DNA of 64,000 bases from Lunularia cruciata (lineage: Eukaryota > Streptophyta > Marchantiopsida > Lunulariales > Lunulariaceae): NCBI GenBank assembly GCA_948567375.1, contig OX419758.1, positions 28,029,001 to 28,093,000 of the forward strand. The letters run 5' to 3'. Shown in pieces: positions 11,036 to 21,479 of the stretch. Every line of letters starts with the position of its first letter. Positions within the stretch are counted from its first letter, which is position 1. The notes under the pieces were generated by a model. It saw only the letters and a list, made by a program, of their open reading frames with translations, had not been told where the DNA came from and made no database searches. Made by a program: the position numbers and the translations under genes.

Positions 11036-11389
11036 TCAGGTCCAATCAAATTGAACCTTATGACGTTCAAGCCAAGGTAGACCCAGAATGATATCATAGT
11101 GTAGAGGTGTCACTACAAACCTCATACACTCCAAATACTCCTTCCCAATCTTGAAGGTAATAGGATGCGAGGTGCGGAATGCAGAACCTTTTCTACCATC
11201 CGCCATCATCAAACTACTTCCAATCACTGGCTTGATAGGAATACCCAATTCCTTTGCTACTTGCATAGACATGCAATTCTCTGAACTTCCAGAATCAACC
11301 AAAATCCTACAACCCTGATTAGATATCATACCTTGCAAGTGAAGTAGACTTGCATAGGTCGAGCTTTCAATCCCATTGGAACTAATCAA
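11036..11389 (-). pseudogene. pol: B aspartic protease
   Basis: A 117-codon open segment. It carries the retropepsin active site CRILVDSGSSENCMS (Asp-Ser-Gly) at about residues 28-42 and the flap-to-end block HYDIILGLPWLERH near residue 100, the classic plant gypsy I-L-G-L/M-x-W-L motif. The protein matures gag and pol in the particle. The catalytic triad is intact. The tail KVQFDW leads to the linker before RT. A second, plus-strand relative lies at 26268-26640. Confidence 0.92.
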
Positions 11390-11489
11390 GCTCCCAATAG
11401 GCGGCTCAAAATCTCCTACTAGGATTCCTTGTTTCCTTGATCATTTTGCTCCACAATCTCTACTTGGGCAACTTGTTGAGGTCATCCAT

Positions 11490-12315
11490 TCTTGAGTGGA
11501 CATTCAGCAATGTGATGCCCCAACTGGCGACAATAAAAAAAACCTTCATTTTGTCATAATCTTTCTCTATTTGCTGTGCCAAGTAGTCTTCGTTGGATAG
11601 CATCAATCTCCATTGGTACTGGTTCTTCCACTCGTGGTACTGGTAGATTTTGTGTAGGTCGAGGTCAAGACCAAGTTGTCGCAACTAAGGAATCAAAACG
11701 CTCAGCCAATTGCATGGCTTCTTCTACGTTCTGTGGCTCTTGCATGGTCACCTCCAATCTGGTTCGTGACTTCAATCCTCGCACAAATCAATCCAAAACT
11801 TCACCTTCTTGGATATCTAGAATTTGCATGATGATATTTTGAAATTGTGTGATGTAGCTTCTCACTAAGCCAATTTGCCTCAACTCCACCAATTTATCTT
11901 GTGCAGCTCAGGTGGCATTTATAGTCTGAAATTGACCAAGTATTGCATCCTTGAATTCTGGCCATGTCAAAATCGGTGTAACAATTTGTTGTTTAGCTCT
12001 TTCTACTCGGAATTGCCACCAAAGTTTTGCCACGCCATCCAATTGGCTAGAAGCTAAGAGAATTTGTTTCCGCTTGTCTTGAAGATTGGTGGCTTCAAAG
12101 TAACGTTCACAGTCAAACACAAAATTCTCCATTGTGCTTGGAAGATTCTTGCCTTCAAACACCTTGGGTTTCAAAAATCAAATGCGATCTTCTCCATCTC
12201 GAACTGGCGCTCTGTCTATCTGTTCTCGTTGTTGCTGGTCTCGTTCATCCAACAATTGAGTAAGATGCTCGAGTTGTTGTTGCATTGCAAGGATAACATC
12301 CGGTATTGCCGCCAT
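11490..12315 (-). pseudogene. gag: B gag
   Basis: ATG at 12315 begins MAAIPDVILAMQQQLEHLTQ, a short Gln-rich coil. The retrotransposon gag core follows: FEGKNLPSTMENFVFDCERYF, VAKLWWQFRVER, then GLVRSYITQFQNIIMQI and FVRGLKSRTRLEV at about 11870-11700. A CCHC knuckle follows at about 11545-11500, FFYCRQLGHHIAEC, whose first Cys is Phe. An early TGA replaces a codon near residue 45. Gag packages the element RNA. Confidence 0.88.
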
Positions 12316-12573
12316 CGCTACTACTCTATTCCACTACCCTTAATTTATCTAGTTGATTAACACATAGATACAACATGTCCACCATTCTCCATAAGTTACA
12401 ATTGGAAGTATCAAGGGTTCCTCTGACACGGTGATCTTATGTAGAAAATCTTGCCCAAAGCGTGAGGTGATGAATTGTGTGAAACGATGCTTTGGTAATA
12501 TTTGGACATGAAAGTCCTAATGGTTTGGCAGAAGTGGATTTGGTGGTCCATAAATTCCATCCATCCCATTCCT

Positions 12574-12585
12574 ACTCTAATACCA
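12574..12585 (-). other. B primer binding site (iMet tRNA)
   Basis: Two bases inside the 5' LTR the minus strand reads TGGTATTAGAGT, matching the plant initiator-Met primer site TGGTATCAGAGC at 10 of 12 positions. Its position fixes the right LTR as the 5' LTR. Confidence 0.85.
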
Positions 12586-12690
12586 ATGTAAAAGACCAAA
12601 ACCGAGGAGAGAAATAGGGGAATGGAAACTCACATTGGGACACTTGAATGAAGGAAAACTGCAAATGCCTAGCATGAGCTTTGGCTTTGG

Positions 12691-12698
12691 TATTTATA
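12691..12698 (-). promoter_or_regulatory. TATA box of B 5' LTR
   Basis: Minus strand reads CCTATAAATACC. It sits immediately downstream, in element orientation, of the GAAGCTTC array and about 110 bp before the LTR end, the expected promoter geometry. The same box is at 7483-7490 in the other LTR. Confidence 0.75.
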
Positions 12699-12719
12699 GG
12701 TAGGATACAAGGCCCTTGA

Positions 12720-12930
12720 GAAGCTTCCTCAAGCCGCTTTCTTAGAGTGCAAGCCAAGTTAACTAGGAAGCTTCTCAAGAAGCTTCCTTCTAGAAGCTGC
12801 CTACTTGGCATGCAAGCTAAGCTAGTTGGAAGCTTCTAGAAGCTTCCTTCTAGAAGCTACTTACTTAAGGTGCAAGCTAAGCTAACCGGGAAGCTTCCCA
12901 AGAAGCTTCCTAGATACTTCCGGAATATTC
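12720..12930 (-). promoter_or_regulatory. Heat-shock-element-like array in B 5' LTR
   Basis: GAAGCTTC occurs at 12720, 12767, 12779 and 12902. At 12829-12846 four units are in perfect five-base phase (GAA, TTC, GAA, TTC), followed by another TTC-GAA pair. At 12918-12930 TTCCGGAATATTC gives three phased units. Three or more contiguous units is the standard functional heat-shock element. The array ends about 20 bp upstream of the TATA box at 12691-12698. Confidence 0.7.
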
Positions 12931-13000
12931 TAGGCTAATTTGTCTTATGTGCTACTTTGTGAGCCTGACTAACTTTGTCGCTAAACTCCATATTGTTACA

Positions 13001-14523
13001 TATTCCCCTGCCTCTAGTTGAAAATTTGAATGTAATGAGCATTAGTTGTATGAGTTCTAAGAATAATCAACATTTTTTATTGTCTGACTATTTGAGATAA
13101 TGTTTAAATTTTAAATGATTGGATTCAAGAGTTAAAACCCTAGATGTAATAACAATTGTTTAAATGGTTATAAACTAATTTTACAATTCCAGATTTTCTT
13201 AAATATATTGAAGGCCATTGAATCAATAATGATATCAAGAATCCATGATGTTATTTTGATAGCCAATTAGAGATGACATGTGGAAATCTATATATCATAT
13301 TATAGATTTACATTAATATAAAATAGGCATAAACTAAAATATAAATTGATTCTTATTTCTAGAACATAAATTGATTCTAAAACATAACTTGATTCTTATT
13401 TCTAGAATAATCTTAATATGGCATAACCTCTACACAAATATATACAAATATTTTGAGTACTAGAATCTACACCTTACATGGCCTAAAATCTAAAATGTTT
13501 CCAAATATTTTGGGTTCTATATTGCAATTTTTGTATGGCCTTGGACTTGTTGAGTAACAAGTTTTGTATAAGTGAAAGTAAATAGATATATAGATATCTT
13601 TCAAGTGAAAATTTCCATTCAAGGCCAATATTTACAACATCTACAAATATTTCAGGTTGATACTAAACAATTAATCATATTATGTTATAAAATCTATGGA
13701 GATCTTGAATTTAAGTCTAGAATTTTGATTTGGTCCAAAATCTATAAGATCTAAATTATAATAAGCTTAAAATTAAGTTTAGGTATGGGTTGACATCTGA
13801 ATAATCAATAAATATTTGCAAGTAACAAGATCTATAGAATATAAGCTAACATCTATCAAATCAATCATACATTTTCTCATCAATAATTGACAAGTTCTAA
13901 TAATAGTTTGCATCTACAACATCCAGAATCTTTTGACTTCATATATGGGCTAGCACCTAAAAATTCTATCATGATTGTTTAAATGAACAACAATTCCAAG
14001 TTCCAAACCTAAACTAGCATCCATTTCAATTGTGGAAGAAGGTATGTCTCATTAGCACCAATTTCAATCAAGATCTTTTGTAGAATATCTAGCTATGTTT
14101 GAGGTGTATCTTGTTCCAAATGGCACCCAATTATGTCAAGGCTATTTGTCCCTAGTATTGGCACATTCTAGGCTATATATTCTTCCAAGACAATTTACTC
14201 AAGGATTTTTTATTGCAACTTAAACATTATTTTAGGATGTTTGGGTCTAGCACTCAAATATTCAAGTATATATATATATATATATAGTATTTTTAACATT
14301 TTTTTGAAGAAAGGAGTTTTGATTTTAGAAAATTATACATCATGAAGAAAGCAACCAATATATAGATATAAACAAGCATCTAAACATCAATGGTATTATG
14401 GAGAAACTAGGTTTCATTTGTACAATTTATACATCATAAGGATGTCAACTAATGTGTATATACAATATAGATATAGACAAGCATCTATACATCAATAATA
14501 TTTAAAAGAAAGGAGCATTTATT
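13001..14523. other. AT-rich intergenic DNA, no gene seen
   Basis: No frame or family motif is readable. A short (TA)n tract lies at about 14265-14287. The first 20 bases resemble element B internal sequence; the rest matches nothing else in the window that I can see. Confidence 0.7.
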
Positions 14524-14628
14524 GTGACAACCTGGAAAATATCACTTTGTGGTAATCAGGTAAGTAAAGTTTGTTCCCGCAGAGATACGATTCAAAATTT
14601 TCCAAATACAAAGCAAAGTAACCAAATT

Positions 14629-14872
14629 AGTTCTTCTTGGTTGTGTCTTTAGTCTCAAGTAGAAACCACACCTAGAAGAGAGTCACAAGCACCGACTCAT
14701 AGTCTTGTCAAAATAATTTGTCACAATAATTTATCACACTTAATCACAACTAGTTCTTCTTGGTTGTGTCTTTAGTCTCAGGTAGAAACCACACCCAGAA
14801 GAATCACAAGCACCAACTCATAGTCTACTCACAATAATTTGTCACAATAATTTATCACACTTAATCACAACT
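14629..14872. repeat. 123-bp tandem duplication
   Basis: Two adjacent copies, 14629-14751 and 14752-14872, begin AGTTCTTCTTGGTTGTGTCT and end TTATCACACTTAATCACAACT. They differ by a few substitutions and small indels. Confidence 0.9.
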
Positions 14873-15453
14873 CCATCAAAACTGTCCAAACAATCTTGAT
14901 TGTGATGATTCAATCTCCCCAAAAATGGCACTTCGCTACAAAATGACTTTGCACTAGAATTGTGTTCCACCCCTCCACTGAAGGCAAAACTTCCTTGATT
15001 GAAATGGCTTCACATCAGCACTACATTGCACTCACAATTGTAGAATACTATCAACACTACAATTCTTCTCAAATCTATCAAGGCATTGCTCTAATTGCAC
15101 TTCACTCAAGATCAAACACACATAATGAAGATCAAGGCAGCAAAATCTAACATCCAACATACACACTGATTTGCACTTCAGAATTCTCCAAACACTCACA
15201 AACAAACACGCAATGGTGATACTCAAAATTAAGCTCAAGCAACAAGCACTACTTCACATCACTTTGCTTTATCTATTCCTAGAAATTATGAGCATTGAAC
15301 AACATCATACTACAAATGCCTCCGTTAAATAAGCAGAGCTCTTCAACAATTAATTAACTTCCTAAACTGCTTCTTAATAACTCTAACAACTTGCAAATCC
15401 GACATGACAATGCACCTCTTCATATTTGCCTCTTCAAAATCTCAAAACTATTA

Positions 15454-17945
15454 CTAATCTGACCCGATGTCTACTTCTTCCTTGGCTTCCAAACCCAATC
15501 CCAAAGTAACCTCACATACTACTCTATCCTCGGGTTTCACAACTACTAACTCTTCTACCAAGTTTACTACTTCTTCTTCCTGACATGCAATTCCCATCAT
15601 GGGCAACCTACATACATCTTCTCCCTGCAACCCACCTTTCTCTAATATCTCCAATGGTAGTTCCAAAGATAATGGTAGTTCCAAAGATATTTGTACTCCT
15701 ATCTCTTCTACTTCGGGTTTCTCTCTAACGTCCTTCCAAAGTTTATCTATCTATACCTTAGCTAAATCTAATCTAATTGTGATATTGTCTTCCACTTCCA
15801 ATATCTTCCTATCTACACAAGCTCTGAGACTAATCAACAAAGCATTCAAATCCTTATCCTTTGCATTTCTTCTCCTCATCTCCTGAACCAACAATCTTAA
15901 CTCGTGCAACCTTGTTTCTTCAGTTATTACATTGGCTTTTGTATTCAACATTGCATTAATCTTTACTACTATCTCCTTCAACGGTTCAAGAAGCATTCTT
16001 CTCTCATGTTCCTGATCCGCATGCCAGTCTTTCCAAAACATTGCTAGCTCCTCCTCAAATTTGGCCTTCATAGTCTCCTTCTATTTCTCCTTTTCTTTCT
16101 GCACCACCTTCTCTTCCAAATTAAGAAGTAACTTCCTCAATCTTTCTTCTTCTCTATACCTCACTGTTAACTCTCTGTGCCAGAGCTGCTTCTTCTCTTC
16201 TACACTCTACATCACTCTATTGAGCTCTTGCTCCTTCTCTACTACTCTTGCCATAGCATGGATGATCTCTAATTGTGAATCAGCAAATTGATGTTTCAAG
16301 ATTTCATACTCAACTATTTGTCTTTCCTTGGCTATGAAATTCTTGTCTATTACTCTCTCTTTACTTCCTACTTCCCTCTTTAAGTTCTCTATTACTTGAT
16401 TCTGCACTACTACATCTACTTGTAGTACCTCCCTCTGCTCTCTCCTTGGGTTATACTCTTCTTCAACTCCAAGTTCTCTCCTTCTAACCTCACCAACACC
16501 TGCAACACAATCTTTACCTCCAAATACTCCAATTGCATCTCTTTCTTCCTATCCTCCAACTTTATTAGCAATAGGCATACAATCTCTCGCAAATACTCTA
16601 CTCCTCCGCTTTGATTCACTTCTACTTACGGGCTTTTTTCCTTCTTTGCCTGACACTCTTCTCCTCATCCAAAGTTGCCTTATTGGGATGGATTGCTTGC
16701 TCCCTAAAATTTCATTCCCCATTTCTCTTCTTCTACTTGGCCCCGCCTCATGCATTGCATTTCTTTTGGAGCAGACACCTCTCTGAATGGTAATCCTCTT
16801 CTCCTCTTTCTCTGGAACTTCATCTTCTGACTTTAAGTTATCTTCTTTTGCCATTTCCAACTTTCCCTCTTCTTCCTCTGGTACCGGCTGCATCTCCACT
16901 CCATCTTCACTCTCACTACTCACTTCACCACTTTGCAATGTGAGTTCAGGTTCTTCCTCTCTCTCTAAGTCTTCTGACTTGTACTTGGCTTCCCCTTTGA
17001 TTCTTCTCCCAACAACGCAATTACCACTAGGTCCTTAAATTGGTTTACTTTCCTAGTTTTCCAAGGTCTTGTTGCTGCTACTTCTTCTTCTTCTGGTTGG
17101 CTCCTCTTCTTTGACTTTGGAGCATTCATTGCCAACCGCACACTCTGCTCCATCTGCACATAGTTCCTGTCACTACTCTTGATCTGAAGAATTTATTGTT
17201 GGTCCTCCGCATCAGCATCTTTTCTTAAGTGGAGATGGAAGTGCAACACCATCTTGTGTCATTCTGCCGCATTTAAATAATTTAATCCCAAATAGAAGTG
17301 GGCTACAAATGGCACAATCTAATGTGGAGGTGACTTGTCCCGCAAATTTCACACCATTTGTCTCATGCACCGATGGAAGCACTTTGCCTAATTGATTGGT
17401 TCTCCTACAAACAACTTATGGAAAAACACTGCTTGATGTTTCATCACATAAGTGGTTTGCTCCGGCTTGAAGATAGCTATCATTGCTCTTACAATGCCTG
17501 TCCTCACAAGGTCCTTGTAACTCTCAACTTTATAATCATTCTTCATTCATTTTGAAGAAAAGGCATCACGCACTTCTTGGGTTTCTTTAGCTACCTCTCC
17601 TCTCCCTGAGAATGTGGCTCCGTGCTCCTCACCCACCTCTCTTCTGAGTACTAACCTCCAATCCAACTCTATCCATCAAGCTAGATTTCCTCTCTTATCC
17701 TCTGCTTTGGGTCCGTCTAGATATTTACTCTTGATGATCTAGGTCATGAAACCTGGAAAACTAAGGTTCCAGTTCCATGCCAAAAATGTCATCCGAAGCC
17801 TGCTCAAGACTTCAGTTCTTGCTATCACATCTAATCTCCAAATCGCAGAATTCTCACTACAAAATCTGAGTTCTTCTTTCCACCTCCCATCTTACTCTTC
17901 TCCACTCTGGGTTGGTGACTATTCTTCTGCCGACTCCTAGACTAA
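15454..17945 (-). pseudogene. Unidentified coiled-coil protein (family C)
   Basis: I do not recognise the family. The minus strand reads as one protein of about 800 codons with about ten in-frame stops and at least three frameshifts (near 16950, 16600 and 16410). From the N end: a globular part with WRLDVIARTEVLSRLR, FLAWNWNLSFPGFMT and KSKYLDGPKAEDKRG; a helical part with IAIFKPEQTTYVMKHQAVFF and PFVAHFYLGLNYLNAAE; a basic stretch KKRSQPEEEEVAATRPWKTRK; a Glu/Ser-rich acidic linker (about 16940-16800); then coiled coil (16619-15751: LVRLEGENLELKKS, EQELNRVM, LRLLVQEMRRRNAKDKDLNA). The acidic tail ends EAKEEVDIGSD at 15454. Stops mostly replace Gln, Trp or Arg codons, as expected of decay from an intact frame. 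Confidence 0.6.
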
Positions 17946-18393
17946 CTCTCCTGAATTCCTCTCAATGCAAAAGCATGTCTCTTCCTACACTTCCTTTTCC
18001 CCAATCTCCCTCAGGATGACTCCTTAATGGCAATGGAAAATTACTTGTCATCTCTTTGTCTCCATCTCAAATTTTATAGTGGCACGTCTCCTTAGTCTTT
18101 CTTCACTTTGAGCTTCTACCAAGAAATCACACCTACTGCATGCTCTATCAATGTCAATTTTTCCCCACTCATAGGCCAGCAGTTTTTATGTGTGGTACCT
18201 TCTTGAATGTCCAACCCCAAAGGAAATTTGTTACACTATCCTTGCCTCATGTTGAGCACCCCCAAGACAAAGTCTCCTTACTTTGGGTTGAATGCTGACA
18301 GGACTCATTCGAGTACTTCGTCTTCTTACACAAAGTCACTTTACCCTGGGTTTCAACCCAAAGACACCATTCTTTTCCTTCTGATGCCATACA

Positions 18394-19175
18394 GGTGCAA
18401 TATGTCTTTGTTTGTACACTCCTTCTTCATAAATAAGAAAAAAAAACAAAAATTTGTGTACCATATGTATATATCATCAACTTATGTTATATAAGAGTTT
18501 TACCTTAGTAAAGTTTAGAATCTCTTGTCAATGTTATATAAGAGTTTTATGATATGAACTCTATTGAGTAGTGAATAGACAACTACTTGAAATTCATCTA
18601 GCATTTACTTGACAAGCTTAAATAAAAGAATTGTAAAAAAAGTACCATATCTAAGAAATGAGAAGTCATTTGACACAACACGTTTGAATAGCTTCCAAAA
18701 GAGACCATGAGGTTCATTGAGTTTAATAAGTTGACTATTGACAACAAAACACAAGGAGAAATAAACTTGATTGGAATCTTACATCTTCATTGGATATGGA
18801 TAGGTATTTGAAATTATTAATACTTATAGGATAAATAAGAATGAATTATTATGATATGTATAATCTAATTTTTTATGTGTCTTTTGTTTGTTTTGTTGAT
18901 ATGTGTCTTGTATTGTGTCAATATGAGCCTTCTTGATAGGCTTTCCCTATTGATCTCTCATAGCTTTTGTTGAGGTATTAAGGAAGGAGGTGAAGCTATT
19001 TTATTTTAGTCCTTCTTTTAGCAAGGGTGCAAAAAATGTTCCCATGGTTGGTATGGGTCCAATCTTGTGCTAGTTTAGTGAAGGTGCTAGTTCTTTTTAG
19101 AGATTTTATAAAAAATAATCATATGATATTAATGTACCACACAATTTATGATTAGTGAGCTCTTGTTGCGCTTGT
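18394..19175. other. AT-rich DNA, nothing identified
   Basis: No coding frame or repeat match seen. It may contain the eroded 5' LTR of family C at its left end, but I cannot show this. Confidence 0.6.
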
Positions 19176-19180
19176 AAAGC

Positions 19181-19922
19181 TATAATACTCCAAGGACAAG
19201 AGAAGAGAGAAAACATAGATTTCACACTCAATCCTCCGATGTACCAAAGGAACACCTTCTCTTTATTATATAGACAAAGAGGATCTCCTCCAAGGAAGCT
19301 CAGACCATAGGATTAGGCACATGGATAGGTGACATGTCAGCAAGCTCCACCCTTGGATTTCTTACTTGGATGGGTGACATGTTGGTCCTGGTCCTATTTG
19401 GTTGGTCAACCAAGGTTTGACTAAAGGGAAACTATTAGGGAATCTTCTTATGGGAATCTCAGAATCATGTGAGGTACCGTTGGAAAGCTCTCGACAAGAC
19501 AAACCAGCAGGGAGGGAAGTAAAAACTCTCTTATGTTGGGCCAGGGGAGGTTAATCTGCACATTTTTGAGGCTTAATTCATCCGTTTAGGCCTCCAAAAT
19601 TGCCTTCAAAGATTTCAGCCATATTTTGGTTCCTACTCGATTCGTAGAAGTCTATTTTTGATGATACTTCTTTCTGATCTATTTAGTCCATCATGTGTAA
19701 CATCCTTCCAGATGTTACCTAACCCATTCTCACCTTTAAATCAAATGTCTACCTATTGGTTCTAGGGTTTTCAAGTCTATTTTGGTTTCTGCCCTATTAG
19801 TAAAAGTACTCTTATGGTGATACTTCTCTCTAATCTATCTTTTCCATCAAGTATAATATCATTCTAGATGTTACCAAACCAAATTTCACATCTAAATCAT
19901 ATGGCTAGCTCTTGGTATTACA
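19181..19922 (-). repeat. A1 3' LTR
   Basis: 742 bp, from TATAATACTCC (TG eroded to TA) to GGTATTACA. It aligns end to end with 25026-25770. The right part holds two tandem copies of an about 150-bp unit (about 19617-19768 and 19770-19922), each with TTTTGGTTYCT, TAGTAGAAG-like, GATACTTCT and CATC..GTTACC motifs. Next to it, minus-strand AAAAGGAGTGAGGTT (about 19923-19937) is the polypurine tract. Confidence 0.92.
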
Positions 19923-20029
19923 AACCTCACTCCTTTTAAGATGCAACTTCCTTGTTGTGCAACTTGTGCTCAAACGCTTCTACCAACACTTATGCATGTG
20001 TCAAATTGGTAGTGGGCTCCCAGGTTACC

Positions 20030-20165
20030 TCATAGAGGGGGTAAAATTTCTACTGAACCAGATAGTCCATCCACGAATGGCAAGTACCACGCATACGGTT
20101 TTGGAAGATACGCTCCACTTCATATTCCTCATTGCAATCAATGAGTGTTGGACAAGGTTGAAGGT
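20030..20165 (-). pseudogene. pol: A1 chromodomain relic
   Basis: Minus-strand frame reads NEEYEVERIFQNRMRG, then MDYLVQ-stop, with the stop in the Trp position of the Y-L-V-x-W-K-G-Y block. It follows the integrase C-terminal domain, as in element B. Confidence 0.75.
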
Positions 20166-20205
20166 CTTGTGTGGAATAATAGTGGCCTGATTGGGGAGCA
20201 TATTT

Positions 20206-21458
20206 TCATAGAAGGGAAACATGGAACACTAGATGGATTTTCATGTGTGGTGGTAGCTTGAGGTGATAGGCCACAATGCCGACTTGATGAAGAATAGAAA
20301 AAGCCCCAATAAAATGAGGTCTGAGCTTATGAGACCCAACTAATGTGAGGTTGATTGTAGCCAGCCACTCTTGATCCCGAACATTGAACTCCATGTGCTG
20401 ATGGTGTGCATCAACATACTTCTTTTGGTGATTTTGTGCAATCTGCAATCTATGCTTGGCGTTCTCTACACCTTGTTGGATTGTAGAAACAAAAGTGTTA
20501 ACTACGTCAACCTTAGTAGCCACCGGATGAATCTTCATCGAGCTAGAAGGTGTGGAGGGATGTTCACCATACATGAGGAAGAACTGATTTACACGGGTGG
20601 ATGCATTCCCAAATTGGTATAAGCAAATTCCACCGAGGGGAGTAGGGTGTCCCACCTTTTGTGCTCTTGTAAGGTGAAGTCGTGCAATATATCTTCCATA
20701 GTGTGATTAGCCCGCTTTGTTTGTCCATCTATTTGTGGGCGGTAAGTTGTGGATATGGCCAACTTGGTTTTGAAGAAACCAAAGAGTGTTTGCCAAAATG
20801 TTTTGGTGAAGTGAGTGCTTCTATCGGTGATGAGTACTCAAGACAAGCCATGGTGAGAAAAGATTGTATCTAAGTATAATTGAGCTAGTTGTGGAGTGGT
20901 CACATCCTTGGTGGTAGGGCATACATGAATCATTTTGTTGAGCCGGTCCACAAAGACCACAATGGAGTCAAACCTTGAGGTGGTCTTGGGTAATTCATAG
21001 ACGCGATGCATACTCACCTGTTCTCAACGTTGTGTAAGAATGGGTAGAGGTTGAAGGAGCCATGCAAGAGCTTGATAGAAGCTTTGTTTTGTTGACAGAG
21101 CAGGTAGTTATGTATGTAGTCTATCCCGTTGTTGCTCATCTTGGGCCAATAGTAAGGTCTTGTCCACTCTGACATGACTTGTAAGGGCCAAATCATGACA
21201 TTTTTCTAGAATGGTGGTGCATAATTTTGGGACATTTGGGATCCATAATCTACCATCACAAAAGGTGAGTCCTTGGGTGCTGGTGATGCCTTTGGATGAT
21301 TGCACTCCTACAATCCGTGGATTAGTTTTTGTAGCAGCCAGAATATCTAGGCAGAATTTAGGGTTAATCTTAACCTCTACGACCAAATTAATAACCATTG
21401 GCATGCGGGTGAATGCATTTGCAAGTTGCTTCTTACCTTCCACATAGGTGATTGCCAT
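20206..21458 (-). pseudogene. pol: A1 integrase
   Basis: At about 21190-21100 the zinc region is eroded (LLAQDEQQ replaces the Y-x-W-P-x-M block). The core is broken. The third catalytic position lies in IDGQTKRANH (near 20710-20735): Lys in place of Glu. The 149-codon segment 20655-20206 is the C-terminal half, with RVNQFFLMYGEHPSTPS (the usual P-F-x-x-x-Y-G-x-x-P block), a helical AKHRLQIAQNHQKKYVDAHH, and the GPY/F domain LRPHFIGAFSILHQVG ending HLVFHVSLL. Confidence 0.85.
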
Positions 21459-21479
21459 GTTGAAGCATTATTGCCACTC

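Larger units (their letters stand above)
7379..13000 (-). mobile_element. Element B: near-complete gypsy chromovirus
   Basis: A 5.6-kb minus-strand LTR retrotransposon. Right to left: 5' LTR (12587-13000), PBS, gag, zinc knuckle, protease, RT, RNase H, integrase, chromodomain, polypurine tract, 3' LTR (7379-7790). The domain order Pro-RT-RH-INT-CHD defines a Ty3/gypsy chromovirus. The polyprotein would start at the ATG at 12315 and run to about 7820, roughly 1,500 codons, the usual size. It is broken by several stops and frameshifts but is the best preserved element here. No matching 5-bp target duplication flanks it (CTTGG left, TATTC right). Confidence 0.93.
12587..13000 (-). repeat. B 5' LTR
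   Basis: 414 bp, borders as in the left copy. U3 lies at the right, holding the GAAGCTTC-rich array; R/U5 lies at the left next to the PBS. Just outside its right edge, 13001-13020 (TATTCCCCTGCCTCTAGTTG) resembles the internal polypurine side of the left LTR (7791-7810). Confidence 0.95.
14524..18393 (-). mobile_element. Family C: putative non-autonomous LTR element
   Basis: A single long decayed minus-strand reading frame (17945-15454) is flanked on its 5' side by a possible primer site: minus-strand TGGCATCAGAAGG at 18393-18381, resembling the iMet site. On its 3' side is a non-coding block starting TGTGACAACC at 14524 that could be an LTR. No protease, RT or integrase is present. The arrangement fits a gag-like or single-ORF non-autonomous retroelement, but I could not align two LTRs, so the element limits are tentative. 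Confidence 0.4.

Noticed and set aside
7379-13000. Endogenous pararetrovirus origin for element B
   Set aside because: It has LTRs, an iMet primer site, integrase and a chromodomain; no movement or coat protein features.
5359-13000. Simple reading that B inserted cleanly into A2
   Set aside because: A2 does not resume after B's right LTR and there is no target duplication, so a plain insertion is not supported.
15599-17038. Ser/Phe-rich plus-strand frames
   Set aside because: They are the antisense of the family C coiled coil, whose Glu/Lys codons read as Phe/Ser/Leu on the other strand.
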